DNA from: Oxytricha trifallax
Taxonomy: Eukaryota > Ciliophora > Spirotrichea > Sporadotrichida > Oxytrichidae
Length of the DNA stretch: 64,000 nucleotides
Direction of reading: 5' to 3'
NCBI GenBank assembly: GCA_000711775.1
Contig: ARYC01000554.1
Location: 62,001-126,000 of the forward strand
A model generated the notes under the pieces. It made no database searches, had not been told where the DNA came from, and worked only from the letters and a program-made list of their open reading frames with translations. Position numbers and translations under genes: made by a program. Of this stretch, positions 25,468 to 38,448 are shown piece by piece; the stretch's first letter is position 1, and every line of letters begins with the position of its first letter.

Positions 25468-26543
25468 ATTTTTGTAATTATAGAATATACATAAATATGC
25501 ACTTAAGTAGAATCATTTTGTTGATAATTTGAATATTCAAATATTGCTTTTCAAATAACTAGATGCATTTTTAATTTTTTAGCGATATAATTAATATTTT
25601 ATTTTGTTAGGAAATAATTTTATAAATTGAATTATGAATGAATATATTAATTATATGATTCTATTATTATAAATAGCATAAAGGAATTCAATAGTTTGTA
25701 TATTTACTTTTGAATTTCTCTAAATAATAACAATTATGATTATTCTTAGACTATGGATTTATAAATATTTTGTAAGTTAAATAAAGTTTCAAAATACTTT
25801 TTATGAATAATAAGACATTGATAAAAAATATTATTTGATAATTTTTATTTATTATAATTTTATATTTAAGTTTCTGGGGGAAGATTCCCATTTCAAATAA
25901 AAAATTTTACTGCCCCATTTAATTATATAAAATTTTTTTAATTTCTAAAAATTTTATCAATATTTATGATCTAGTTATTTATAGTCTACTATTCAAAAAT
26001 TATTTCTAACAAGATATAATAAAATAATATAAATTTAATCCAAATCATATTTTTCATTAAAATAAACCATTTACTATAGCATTTGTTTTTATATACAAAA
26101 TGAAATTCATTATAAAATACCTTGAGGATTATATATAATTAAAAGTTGCTAAGAAAGAAATTAAAATTTATATGTTACAATTATTTTTATTGCCAAAAAT
26201 ATAAAATTTAATATTGGGTCAGGAAGATTCCGTAGAGGCGGGGCAAGATTCTTCACCCCCAAGATAATAAATTTGTTAATATAGGCATATTATTTTTATA
26301 TGATAGTAGATTTATTTTTGTAATATATATTATAATAAATCATCCTAATATTTATGTTTATAATTAAAATGAGAGTAATATAATAAAATTTGATATTAAA
26401 ACATCTTTTATTAACTCTAATGCAGTACTTGGTATATTATTGATAATATAAATTTAGTACTTATAAATAATAAAGTTAAAATATCAATTAATATTTAAAA
26501 TTGTTTCAATTAATGTTTTTAAAAAATATTTATAAAAATGAAC
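25468..26543. other. AT-rich spacer between beta2 and alpha D
   Basis: Contains two short GC-richer patches: GGGGGAAGATTCCC near 25876-25889, and the island 26212-26275. Nothing coding seen. Confidence 0.55.
26212..26275. repeat. GC-rich island with the AGGAAGATTCC motif
   Basis: Contains GGGTCAGGAAGATTCCG and, 20 bases on, CAAGATTCTTCACCCCC, giving an approximate inverted arrangement. It resembles the islands at 14452 and 53205. Confidence 0.45.
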
Positions 26544-27881
26544 TCAAATTCTCTTTATCTTTTAAATTTTAAGGGTTCCGTCGCATAAGAGTAATGTATT
26601 TTTGGCAAACTAAACAATTTGCTTTACAAATTTCTACTTTCCAATTTTCGTAGAAGCTTTATATAGTTTATTTTCCCCTGATAATAATGGATGATAAACA
26701 AGCACATATTTTTCCATTGTTCCAATTAAATAAATAGATGGTCTAATATTTTTTCTGTAAATTTATTTGTATAACTCCATTTAATTTTGCTTCTAAAATT
26801 TCCAATCAAATTCTTAGATATATTAAATATAGATTCTATGATTATAATTAAAATTTGTAATTCGATTATTTGAGAAATCGTCATTCTATATTTGATATTC
26901 CCTAAGAACACTCCTTTATCCCCCTAATATAAAGATATCTATAATAAAAGAACCTGGAACAGAAAAAATTCCAAACATCTGACGAAATCGAATTTCTTAA
27001 ACTTCTTTTATTTTGTTTATGAATTAGCTATTTAATTCATTATTTTCAATATCTAGAGTAACTCTATGAAAATAGAAAGTTTAAGAATCTTCACTAAAAG
27101 TAGCAATAATTGTTGTTAAGAATTTGTCATCTTTTTGATAATTCCAATCTTAAATTTCTGTGAATTTTAGTATCATATACTCTTATTTATTACTAATGAT
27201 AGATAGATTGAAAGAAAGCTTTACTGTAATATTAAATGAGGATTCATAAATAAGAATATTGCTGCTATATTATTCAAATTTTGGACAAAGAGCATAATAT
27301 TTATGAGAAAATTATTTTAGGCTAATAATTTATACGTCACATGATTCTATTTTATTAATTAGCTAAATTTTAACTTGTTCATTTTTTCTTCCATAAATTT
27401 GAATTACACTTTGAATAGTTTCAAAATTGGTAACATTTAAAAGAATGATCTACTCATTTTCTGGTCCTGTTACTATCATTTATTCTTCAGTTATTAAATT
27501 AATTTTAGATAATTGGATTTTAATTTGATAATCTAACTTAAAAAGCATTTACTATATGTCAACATCATATATACTAAGTACATGTTTATTTTCATTTAGT
27601 GTAATTAATTATTGTGAAGTTGATAAATCTTTGTTTATACATTTTATAAAAACAAATTAATCCACATTTTTTAATTCATTTTTTGGCTATTATTTTTCAT
27701 AAATAATGCATTCAAATGGGTATGCTTCGACTTATAAATATTCGTGATTTTTAGTTAGGGCTTCCCTGTATTATTTACTAACTTAGTAAAATAATTATGA
27801 TAATCCTCCAAAAGTTTTTGAGTAAGACATTATCTGAAAAATTAAATACTTTTTGCTTATTTTTCCTAAATGAAATGACAT
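26544..27881 (-). CDS. Alpha-family gene D (alpha2 type), intact, 445 residues
   Basis: ATG 27881 (MSFHLGKISKKYLIFQIMSY) to TGA 26546-26544: 1338 bases, 446 codons, no internal TGA. Blocks in order: SKQYREALTKN (about 35-45), FVFIKCINKDLSTSQQLITL (about 80-99), LSIYDVDIQQMLFKLDY (about 105-121), MIVTGPENEQIILL (about 138-151), LTTIIATFSEDSQTFYFHRV (about 245-264), SVPGSFIID (about 290-298), YVLVYHPLLSG (about 393-403), ending LLLCDGTLKIQKIKRI. The N-terminal region is F-box-like (weak). It may be a beta-rich repeat fold, but that is only a guess. It serves as the reference for dating lesions in B and G, and shows the empty target site of the B transposon. Function unknown. Confidence 0.8.
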
Positions 27882-29649
27882 TGTTTAATATTATAAACAT
27901 TAGTTTTATTTTCATTAAAATATAGGCAAAATTCTCATTCAATTTAAATATTCATTTTATAATTAGGCTTAAATTATATCTCAAGTTAATTTAAATATGC
28001 TATAGCAATTTATTATTTTTAAAAATTAACATTAAAATTAGTAATTACAACTTATTATCAGTTTATAATTCAATGAAGCTCAATAAATTATTTATTATTA
28101 TTAATTATTATGTAAACATATGATGATTTATCTAGAAATAATAAATAATCTAATTTCTATGATTAATAAGATTTTTAAACAAATAACTGTTTAAATTATT
28201 TAAGAAATAATATAATAAAGTCTTATTGATTTAAACTTTAATTTTTAATTAAATACTTTTAACTTTTTGTTTTAATTAAAAAAGATTCTGAAAATATAAA
28301 AATTAAAAAGTCACTATCTTATTTTTGTTTATCTACATGAAATTTTATTAATTTACAATATAAAAAAAATAAAAATTAAGGAAAGTATATTATTCAACAA
28401 TAAATTATAATTAATAAAATCAATTGTTAACATATTAACAAAGAAAAATTTTATTAATTTTATAAACTAGAAAATTTAAAATATGATTAAAAATATACAA
28501 TACGAAGATAATAATTATAATCAAATATAAAAGTATATAAGCAATAAATATTTATTTTAAAGTAAATTGCTTATATTTTTTACTTTAAAATAGTTTATAG
28601 AATGTAATTATAAAAATTAATTGATTATTCTTGCGCCCAAAATAAAACAATAAAATATTTCTTTTTAAAGATTTTCAAATACCACATGTATTCAGTCATA
28701 CCTATTTAAATTTCCTCTTCTTAAAATTATTAGAATCTGAAAATATAAATTCTTAAAATAAATTTTATTGTGGTAAATTAAATAAAGAAAATATAATTTT
28801 TATAACATTTCAATAAATCCTAGATCTATTGCTTATTTATATTAAAAAATTAGGATTAAATTTAAAACAATTAAATAAATTAGTATTTCCATCAAATAGG
28901 GCAAAAGTTTCACTTAAGCTTATATTGTTTATATTTAATATAGTCATTTTTATAAATACATATTTTTTTCTTTGTGTATTGGTATTTTCCTATCAAAATA
29001 TAATTTAGTCGCTATTTTAGTCATTTTTGAACATGGTTAACTTTATTACTTGCATCTAATATATTTAAAAATAAATAAATTTTATGTTTTAAAAATGATT
29101 AATTATAGTGTAATTCTTTTACATTACTATTTAAATCGTGTGTTTATATAGTTTAAACAATTATGAATTGCTAACGAATTTCATAAAAGATTTAGTATAT
29201 TTTTTTTAATTAATTTTTAACCAATCTTATCAGTTATATGTTATTATTAGGAACTGAAGCTATTTATAAGATTATAATACAGTGAATCTATATTACCTCA
29301 TGCTCTTTAATTTTTAATTGTTATATTCATTGAAAATATTCTTTTAAACTATTTTATTTTTAAAAAATATCCAAATCTTATTGGTATTAATTCTCTATAT
29401 TAAATAAAATTTAGTTAATTTTCAAAATAAAATTCAATAAATGCCCGATTTCTTATAAAAATCACTAATCAATAGTAATTTCATTATTTTTATAATTAAA
29501 TTTATTAAAATAACCTTAATATTACTTACATTTTAATAAAAATATCAACTCTTTTGAATCTTTTAATGTATTATTCATTTTTATGTTAATATTAATTATA
29601 AAATTAAAGACTTATCTCACTAATTTGTTATAATAATTAAATAAATGAT
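27882..29649. other. AT-rich spacer with a possible beta fragment
   Basis: No gene recognised. Bases about 29240-29275 (TTATTAGGAACTGAAGC...) resemble the beta-gene segment at 24485-24520 and may be a relic of a deleted beta copy. The remainder is featureless. Confidence 0.4.
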
Positions 29650-30150
29650 TCAATATCTCTTATAATGTAGTATTTTTATAGTACCACGCTAATTCGTATG
29701 GAATAAATTTGTGCCTATTTAGACAGATTAATGGTGAAATATTTGATTTTTATATAATTATTAGTTTAATTTTTATGTCTTTCAAAGGGTGATAGGTTAA
29801 TATATCATACTCAGATGTTGCAATTAAATTGATTGGTTTCTCTTCAACTAGGTTATTATTCATCTATTTATATAGTTCTGATTTATTTTTCTCATTAAAT
29901 CTGTAATTAAATTCTTAACAATAATAAATCTAATGAAAAACCATTTAAGTTTGAAGTCCGTGTTATCAACTTTGTTATGCTTAAAATCATCATTAAATAT
30001 TTAATAATGTTTAATATGTACAGTCTAATCCAGCACATGCAGTTCTTTATGGTAGTATTGGGAAATAAAGCAACCAGGTATATTTTGTATCGCAATTATA
30101 TTAGATTAGCTAATTTACATTGTCTCTTCTATTTTATTAATATTAAAGGC
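29650..30150 (-). pseudogene. Alpha-family copy E, 3' fragment only
   Basis: Only the last third of an alpha1-type gene is present, ending at TGA 29652-29650 with the same AATATAAGAGATATTGA-type terminus as F and H. It includes a PGCFIS-like block near 30070-30085 and YDILTYHPLKD near 29790-29825. Similarity stops near 30150, and no N-terminal part follows, so the copy is truncated by deletion or rearrangement. Confidence 0.6.
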
Positions 30151-30881
30151 AAATATAATAAAGATTAATTTTTCTACCGATCTCCTATCCAAAATAAGAA
30201 GAGTGTTTACAACCTAATTAAACTGGTTTTGCACTTTCATTATACCATAATTTCTCTGTTCGGACATATTCTAGTATTTTCTAAATAGCCGCTCAAATTT
30301 TTATACTGTTATTTTACAAAATATGGATAAATCGTTTCTGTAAGAAATTTAATTATTTTAACTAGTAAATATTTAAGCGAACAATGGATTTCGATTCATT
30401 AAAATAGAATAGTGGTTGTTTAATATATTGAACGGTGGGTCTTGACCTTTAATAGAGAATCAAGAGAATTGATTGAATTTTATAACTAAATAGATATATG
30501 AATAATATACTTTATAGAGAAAAAAAAAGTTTCAATGTCTTCATCTCCATCATGTCAAACTTTTTAAACCTCAAACTCCATTTATTCTTAATCCTTGTAT
30601 TTCTTGTGTTACAAATGTCTGAATTTATATTTCTGAGACTAAGACCTCAACTGAACTTGGTTTGATACTAATTATTACAACACCTTCTCGGGAAGTAAAA
30701 TCTCTTATATTTAACGACAAAATGAATAAGTTAATTATATTTAAACTTTAAATTGCTTCTTCAAAGCTTTATTTCGAATTTCTTGTACTTAATGAAATAT
30801 ATAAGTTTCCTATAATCTATTAATAAAAGAGTTAAAATTATTTAAAACTTAGTCAAAATTAAAAATGAATATTCTCATTTA
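30151..30881. other. Unassigned segment at the alpha E breakpoint
   Basis: Less AT-rich than its neighbours in 30180-30720. A minus-strand frame of about 45 codons (about 30715-30580, containing IKPSSVEVLVSEIQIQ) looks coding but has no recognised partner. It could be an MDS of another gene or the sequence that replaced the 5' part of alpha E. Confidence 0.35.
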
Positions 30882-32269
30882 TCATTTATAATGTTAGGTG
30901 TCTCCTACTATCTTTATCTTCATAAATTTGATACTCTTTTTCAATGAGTTATAAATTAACAGAGTTTTCTTGTTTATTTAAAATATTTTCTTCTCATTTT
31001 TATTCAATTACATACTATAATTGAAATAATTTTGCTAAAATATCTCATATATTTTTTGAGAAGTAAGATTTAAGTATTTAAATTTATCGTGTTTGTCCAA
31101 GTAGAACAATAAAAATATCAATTTATAATTTTATTGATGAATTTAGAAGTAAATTTGAAATTTTGAATTGTTCTTTAAATTTGAGTTGTCAATATATGGA
31201 TCAAAGGGGTATATTTTTAGGTTTTGGGTTTTATAGTCACATTCAAGCTCATCAATTATTTTTAATTTCATATCAGGCATTATTTTACAAAGTTATAGGT
31301 TTTTAGTACCGTTAATTCTTGCAGCTATTATAAACTACAAGGGCTTATTAGGGACAGGTTGTAATTATGAAATTGATGGACCATTGAACAGTAACTTTGT
31401 TAAAACTTGAATTTCTGATTATTTTTGGAGCTAACTTTCTATTATAATCTTGTAAATAGTAATAGCATTTTCATTTTCTTAATACTTTACAATTAAAGTT
31501 GATTTAGATTATTCTTAAGAACCGCCTTGAATTTCCAAAAATTATTCCTTTTCTGTAAATTTTTCTGTATATAAACTATTACTTATTTCAGTTGCGAAAA
31601 CTTTACATTTATCTTATACATGACTTAGTATTTTTAATACATTAAAAGCCAAGCATTTGTTTCTAAGGTCTTGCAAGAATATTAAAAAATACGAATTATC
31701 CAAATGAACAAGTGGCATTATTTTTAGATATTTAAAATTTTAGCCTAATGCATTTATTTAATTTGGATCGTGTAAGAGCAGGTGTTCAATTGAAATAAAT
31801 TAGTTTCTAGTATCATTATACTAAAACACATGCATAACGTAAGAATTATAATGCACTAAAAATTTGTTATTATTATTTTATCCAATTTCTACCAAGTAAG
31901 ATTAAAAATGTTAACCATGTAAAACTCTAGGATTTAGTTTAACCTAGTATTTTTTATTTATTTTGTAAGTTTTTACATTAAACTCATAAAACTCAATTTG
32001 GTACTTTCTCCAATCTTTTTGTAATTATTAAGGTCGATTATAATGATGGTGGAAGGATCAAGTTCTAAATCATAATGGGGTTAGGTAATCTATTTTGGAA
32101 TGATATCTGAAAATGGGAAGATTTTTTCATCAAATAAAGAGTAATTTCTTATCATAAAGCTTCTTTAATGTGAATTAGCCTTGAAAAGTACATTTAGGGT
32201 AGTTAATCTGTCGTATGAATACTTAAATACTTTTACTTAAAGATGCTTTTATTTAATTTTTCCAATCAT
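30882..32269 (-). pseudogene. Beta-family copy 3, frame-shifting deletion
   Basis: ATG 32269 (MIGKIKQKHLQVKVFKYSYD), closing TGA 30884-30882. It is about 52 bases shorter than beta1 and beta2. The main loss is near 32010, where the segment after LNNYKKIG is missing and the frame shifts (YQIEFYEF-type coding continues in another frame). Otherwise it is similar along its length. Precedes alpha F and follows the E fragment, giving the second copy of the alpha2-alpha1-beta arrangement (D, E, beta3). Confidence 0.65.
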
Positions 32270-32940
32270 TATTTTCGTAATTATTGAATATATATAAATA
32301 TTGAATTTAAATAAAATCATTTTATTGATAATTTAAATATTCAAAATTATGTTTAATTTTATATTAATTTAAATTTAAATTATAAACCAATTAATAATAA
32401 TAGCATATTGCTTTTAGAATTTTTTTTATTTTATTCATTTATTAAATAATTTAATCATTACTAATGATATCAGTTGATTCATAAGTTTATATCTTAACTT
32501 TTAAGTATTTTTGAATAAAAAAATTGTCTTAAACTGATAATTTTTTTAAATATATTTTCAATATTTTATATATATTTATATTGATTAAAATTTTCAAAAA
32601 TAAAAAATTAAGAATATTCATCTATTTTTTTAAAAAAAAATAATTTATTAATTAAAATTTTTGCTTAGAATCTATAATAATAGATACTTTTTTTTAAGAA
32701 TAATTTTATATGATAGTAAATTTAAATTATAATATTCATTATAAAATAAGTTTTTTAAATAGTATAGTCAAAATAATTTAAGTATAATATTAAAAAAAAA
32801 TTTTTTATAATTATAATTTACTAATATCTAACATATTATATATCAAACTAATTTGAATCTTATTATGTATTAATAATTTTTAAGTTAATTACAAATTAAA
32901 GAATAATTCTCAAATTTTTTTTAATAATTAAATAAGTGCT
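32270..32940. other. AT-rich spacer between beta3 and alpha F
   Basis: Very AT-rich. I see no gene or repeat in it. Confidence 0.6.
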
Positions 32941-34296
32941 TCAATATCTCTTATATTGTAGTATTTTAATAGTTCCACTCTAATTCGTAATGAATGAATC
33001 TGTGCCTATTTAAACAAATTAATGGCAAATTTTTCGATTGTTATCTGATTACCTTAATTTATTATTGTTCTTCAAATGATGATAAGTCAATAAATCATAC
33101 TCAGACATTCCAATTATATAGAAGGGAGTCTGTTCAACTAAGTCATTATCTAAATACATCTATTTATAAAGTTCTAATTTATTTTTCTGAGAAAATTTTG
33201 AATTATATTTTTAACAATAATATATCGAATGATTCAATTTGAATTTGAGATCTGTATTTTAAACTTTAATATTATAAAAATTATCATCAAATATTTAGTA
33301 TTGTTTAATATTTACTGTCTAATCATGCTTATGTAATTTTTTGTTATATTAATCAAGAATAAAACAACCCGATACACTATGAATTCCGAATATACTTGAA
33401 CAGCTAATTTACATTGTCTCTTATATTTTATTAATAAATTAGTATGTTAGTGTCTTCTTTGCTTAATCTTGAGTTATTCTATAGAAATAAATGGAATAAC
33501 TTTCTGTACATAAAGTGGCAATAATTGCTGTTCAAATATTTTTGTTTTCAGGGATTTTCCAATCTTTAATTTCTACGTACTTAACTTCTTAGTCAATAAA
33601 TTGAAAATTTTTAAAAGGGAGATTGATTTCAATTTTTTTCTCCAACTTTATTGTTGATGAATATATAACGATCTTGAATTCTTCTGTTATTAATGCAAAA
33701 TATTCATGAAAAAATTATTCAAAACTCACCTTTCCTTAATAAAAATCAACTATATCTCCACAGTAATTTACCAATTCATTGGCGCATTAATAGCGACTTT
33801 ATTAATTATGTTTTCCATAAATTAAAAGTATATTTTCTTCAAAAAGTATGTTAATATCTAGGATAATGATCTAAGAATTTTCTGGTCCAGATAAAAACAT
33901 TTAGATAGTATTAAATGAATATTCTTGAGGAATTTCTATTTGATAGTTTAGCTTGAAAAGCATTTAATCAAAATCAACATCGTAAACACTTAAGAAATCA
34001 TTGTTTTAGCTTAATGTAACAAATTTTTGAGAGACTGAGAATTCATTGTTCACACATTTTACAAATGCAAATTGTTCCACATCCTTAAATTCATTAATTT
34101 TCTGTGAATAATGATATTCAAAGTAATCAAATGGGTATGCTTCGTTTTAAATGTATTCATAAATTTGGATAAGACCTTTCCTGTAGTTTTTATTAATTTA
34201 ATACAAGCAATTTTGCAATCCTGTAAATGTTTTTGAGTAGGACATAATTTGAAATACTAAGTACTTTTTGTTTATCTTTCCTAATTTTATTTACAT
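32941..34296 (-). pseudogene. Alpha-family copy F (alpha1 type), one in-frame TGA
   Basis: ATG 34296 (MQIKLGKINKKYLVFQIMSY) to TGA 32943-32941: 1356 bases, 452 codons, the same length as intact alpha H. The single lesion is TGA at 33534-33532, where alpha D has TTA (Leu) in the block LTTIIATF. All other landmarks are kept: FAFVKCVNNEFSVSQKFVTL, SVYDVDFDQMLFKLNY, LSGPENSQIII, FFHEYFALITEEFKIVIY and VSGCFILDQY. Either newly inactivated or translated by read-through. Function unknown. Confidence 0.7.
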
Positions 34297-36200
34297 TTTA
34301 TGATTTTTATAATATTTATAAATGTTAAATGATAATTAAAAGGCTTAATTAAACATTTATATAAATATTTAAAATACATAAGTATAAATAATTTGAATTT
34401 AAATAAAAAATATTTATCTATTAGAATTCAAATTTTTTGCTTACCACTTTTAGTAACCTTTATAATATTTCATTTTAGCAAATTATAAAAAAATTTCTTA
34501 CATTAAAATATAAATATCTAAATAATCAATACGTGTTATATCTATAAATAATCATAAATAAATGAAAATAATTTTTGAAATGCTTTTTTATTTAATAATG
34601 AAAGCAAAAATTGTATTGGATTGATTCTCTAATAAAATAATACGAGACGATTTTATAATCAAATAAATTTCAAAATCTGATGAATTTAATGGATAATGTA
34701 TTTTAATATTTTGTTTTAGTTGATATATTTTATTTTAAATTTATTGCTAATAACTTTTAAATATAGACTTAAATCAACGGAGATTTTAATAATAGAATTA
34801 ATATTCTTGCGAATACATGATTTTGAAATATTAAAAAAAATGTCAAATTGAATTATTATTATTTTTTAAACCAAAGATCCCCATCCTATACCCCTCTCCT
34901 TCGAGGCCAGCTCTCTCAAACCGAAACAGCTCACTCCTCACATTTAATAACTTTACCATTTTTTATACTAAAAAAGAATTTCTTGCTCTGCTGACCGCTT
35001 TTATTGTTAATATTACTATATCAGTTGCACTACGTCCATCGACAATTTTTTTATGCTCTTATAAGGAAAAATATAAATAAAATACTTTCGAGTTTCATAA
35101 GTAATAACATTTTCTATTTTTAAAAAAATATAAAAACTTAAGTCACTTTCACTCTACTTAATTAAAAAGATTAATTTAATAATTCTTAAAATTATTAAAT
35201 TATAATTGTTCCTTTATTTTCATTTTAATATCACCTTTTCTGTATTTAGTTTATTGTAAATAAATATAAATTCATTAGCTTCGTACTTTGGTAGGATATA
35301 TACAATTATAATTAATATTTCCATTAAATTAAATAATAAGAAAAATAAGATTTAGCTTATATTTTTAAAAATATAAGAAAAACAGTTTTAAAAACAATAA
35401 TAAAGGAAGGTTAGAATTAAATAATTGAAGAAATTATTTAATTAATTCTTAATTTAGTAGAGATAGAGTGATTTAAGTATAAAAATATTTTTAATAATTT
35501 AAGTATTTTTATAAATATAAATTATATTTTTATGATTTATAATATTAAAAATTAGTTAACTATAATTAATTCCTTAAGTGAAATTTTGAGAAATAGTCGA
35601 CGGAAGATGTGCAACATAATAATTAATGTTAAGCTCATTGGAAGAAATTTTTTTAAGGATAAAAAATAATGAAATTTTTTATTGAAATAGTGAGGTCGAA
35701 GAGGGTCTTGCTTTTAGGGTTAGTTGTATGGGGTATTAGTTTAGGGAGGCGGATTAGGAAGGGAGCTCGATCAGAAAAAATAGGACTAGAATCTTTATAA
35801 AACATTTAAAATCTAAAATATCGCAAAATTTATATTTAATTTACATTCCAATCCTTGAAGACTTATGATTTTTTATTTGAATTTAAACTAGTAAACCTTA
35901 TTTAAAAAATATCAATACTTATTAGTTTCTTAATATTGCAACAATAATAGCAAACTCTTAATTTATTTAATAATCTAAATATAATGATAGATAATGAAAC
36001 TATTAATTAATGGGAATACCTTAGAATTTTGAAAATTATATTTGATTAATTATAAATAATTAAATAAAGTTTTATTTGAAAAATTTCTCTAAATTCAATT
36101 AATTAAAATTCTCTATAAAGCACTTTTAAAATGAGAATGCTGTTGCTTTTGCAGCTTACTAAACAAGTAATATTTTGTGCTGTATTTTTTATTTATAAGC
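34297..36200. other. Spacer containing a degenerate palindromic element
   Basis: AT-rich except for C-rich (34880-34940) and G-rich (35690-35785) patches that bound a decayed inverted repeat (listed separately). No gene. Confidence 0.5.
34870..35785. repeat. Degenerate palindrome, probably an old TGTTC-type element
   Basis: C-rich left end and G-rich right end. Inverted similarity is visible inside: the left TTGCACTACGTCCATCGAC matches the inverted right TTGCACATCTTCCGTCGAC. The related block CTACTTCCGACGACTATTTG occurs in the fresh element at 36201-37409. Ends and target duplication are no longer clear. Confidence 0.45.
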
Positions 36201-37409
36201 TGTTCCAACCGAGAACCCCCCTCCACCCCCTCCCAGGCCTAAAACGAGAACCCCCCTCCCACCCTAACTAGACCCCCCTCCCACCTCAACAACATCCCCT
36301 ATTCATATGAAAATTTTTATTCTCAAGGTTCAAATCATTTTCCTTCTTGATATCTTGATTTCAAACAATTATTATATATAAAATAAATAATTTTTTCTAA
36401 ATTTATCTCAACCTATAGAATGAAACTTCCATATTTAATATAGTATTTATTAACTTTTACTACTTCCGACGACTATTTGAGCACATGCTCCAATAGAGAA
36501 ATTAATTAATCATCAATTTCTATGGTCGAGATACAATTATAACGAACAAATAATCAACAAACAAACAAATATATTATTTCAAACAATTTAAATTATTTTC
36601 ATAAGCTTCATTAACATAATATCAAAAGAAATCTCAATAATTTTCCATACTTTTTTTTCTTCATTTTTCTAGTATATTTTATTATTTTAATTTTAATAGC
36701 AAATAATTTATATGTAAAATAATTATTAAAGAAAATTAATATAATACCTTTATATAACAATTATTAAATTAAAAATGAAATCCATAATTTATGATTAAAT
36801 AAATTAATTAAAGTATATCAAGTTAGTTTATTAACTAATTGATACTAAGATTAAAATAGGTATTATATTAATTTTCTTTAATAATTATTTTACATATAAA
36901 TTATTTGCTATTAAAATTAAAATAATAAAATATACTAGAAAAATGAAGAAAAAAAAGTATGGAAAATTATTGAGATTTCTTTTGATATTATGTTAATGAA
37001 GCTTATGAAAATAATTTAAATTGTTTGAAATAATATATTTGTTTGTTTGTTGATTATTTGTTCGTTATAATTGTATCTCGACCATAGAAATTGATGATTA
37101 ATTAATTTCTCTATTGGAGCATGTGCTCAAATAGTCGTCGGAAGTAGTAAAAGTTAATAAATACTATATTAAATATGGAAGTTTCATTCTATAGGTTGAG
37201 ATAAATTTAGAAAAAATTATTTATTTTATATATAATAATTGTTTGAAATCAAGATATCTAGAAGGAAAATGATTTGAACCTTGAGAATAAAAATTTTCAT
37301 ATGAATAGGGGATGTTGTTGAGGTGGGAGGGGGGGTCTAGTTAGGGTGGGAGGGGGGTTCTCGTTTTAGGCCTGGGAGGGGGGGTGGGAGGGGGGTCTCG
37401 GTTGGAACA
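36201..37409. mobile_element. 1209-bp near-perfect palindrome, TGTTC ends, 6-bp target duplication
   Basis: The arms (about 36201-36745 and 36860-37409) are almost identical inverted copies around a loop of about 115 bases. Ends are TGTTCCAACCGAG and CTCGGTTGGAACA. ATAAGC is duplicated at 36195-36200 and 37410-37415. The outer parts are C-rich/G-rich (runs of CCCCCTCCC), the inner parts AT-rich. It has no coding capacity. The identity of the arms suggests a recent arrival or arm homogenisation. Same class as 7650-8278. Confidence 0.85.
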
Positions 37410-38448
37410 ATAAGCAATTTTATCAAATCCTAAAATTAATCTTTTTGAATGATGGCATTTTTTCAAATTAATTATAATAAATAGTTCCTTTATTTATATT
37501 ATAATATTTTTTATTGTAAGCTTGAAATTTTCCAGCTTTAATTTCAAATAAAATATTAGAATATAATATTTACTTGCTACTTTAGTTATACCAACTCATA
37601 GTTTTTAGCAAATTTTTTTTTAGTTTAATTATATCTGATAAGAAATGATTTCAACAATTAAAAATAAAATAAAGATGAAAAAGTAATATTTAATATTTAG
37701 TAGATGAGAAAGATAATTTAATTTATTATGTTTTTGTATATATTTAAATTACTTAATTTCAATTTTGAATTTATAATCTAACAATTAATTTTTCTAAAAA
37801 TTTCATTTAATAAAAGTTAATGAATTCTACAATAAAAATAATAAAATCTAAAACACCTTTATCAGTTTACTTAAGTTTTTTACCGATAATAGAAAAGCGA
37901 GAAGAACTCCCTTTATTTGAGTTTATAAGAAAATGCGAGATTTGTGGTGGGTAGAGGATATTTAATGTACAGATTTAATTTTTTGTACGATATTAAATGA
38001 TAATAATAGTCATGAACTTAAATTTAGCTATAACATATATCAGTAAATATAGTGTTTTATAAATACATTGCTACTTCTAGATAAATACTATAAGAATTGA
38101 AATAATTCATAAAAAATCTTAATTCAAATCTTTTTAAAACTTAGAATTTTTAATAACTTTATTGATTAACTTATTAATGAAAATCAATTATACATAAATT
38201 ATTTTATCTAACAATTACCAATAATCTTTTCATCGATTCCCTGAGCTTCAAATCTATCCTAAATCTTTGCAAAATAGTGAAAGAAAATATCTTATAAACC
38301 AGGAAATCATATATATGATTTATTGATTTAATTTTTCCTATTACAATACTTTCTTAGTTTATATATTTGATTTAATTCAGAGAATTTAAAATTACAATGT
38401 CACTTTGACTGCTAAAGTGAAATAGATAGCAAAAAATTAAAAGTAGTA

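Noticed and set aside
37941-37958. Possible GC-rich island
   Set aside because: Only a short GTGGTGGGTAGAGG-like patch without the AGGAAACTTCC-type core or paired motif.
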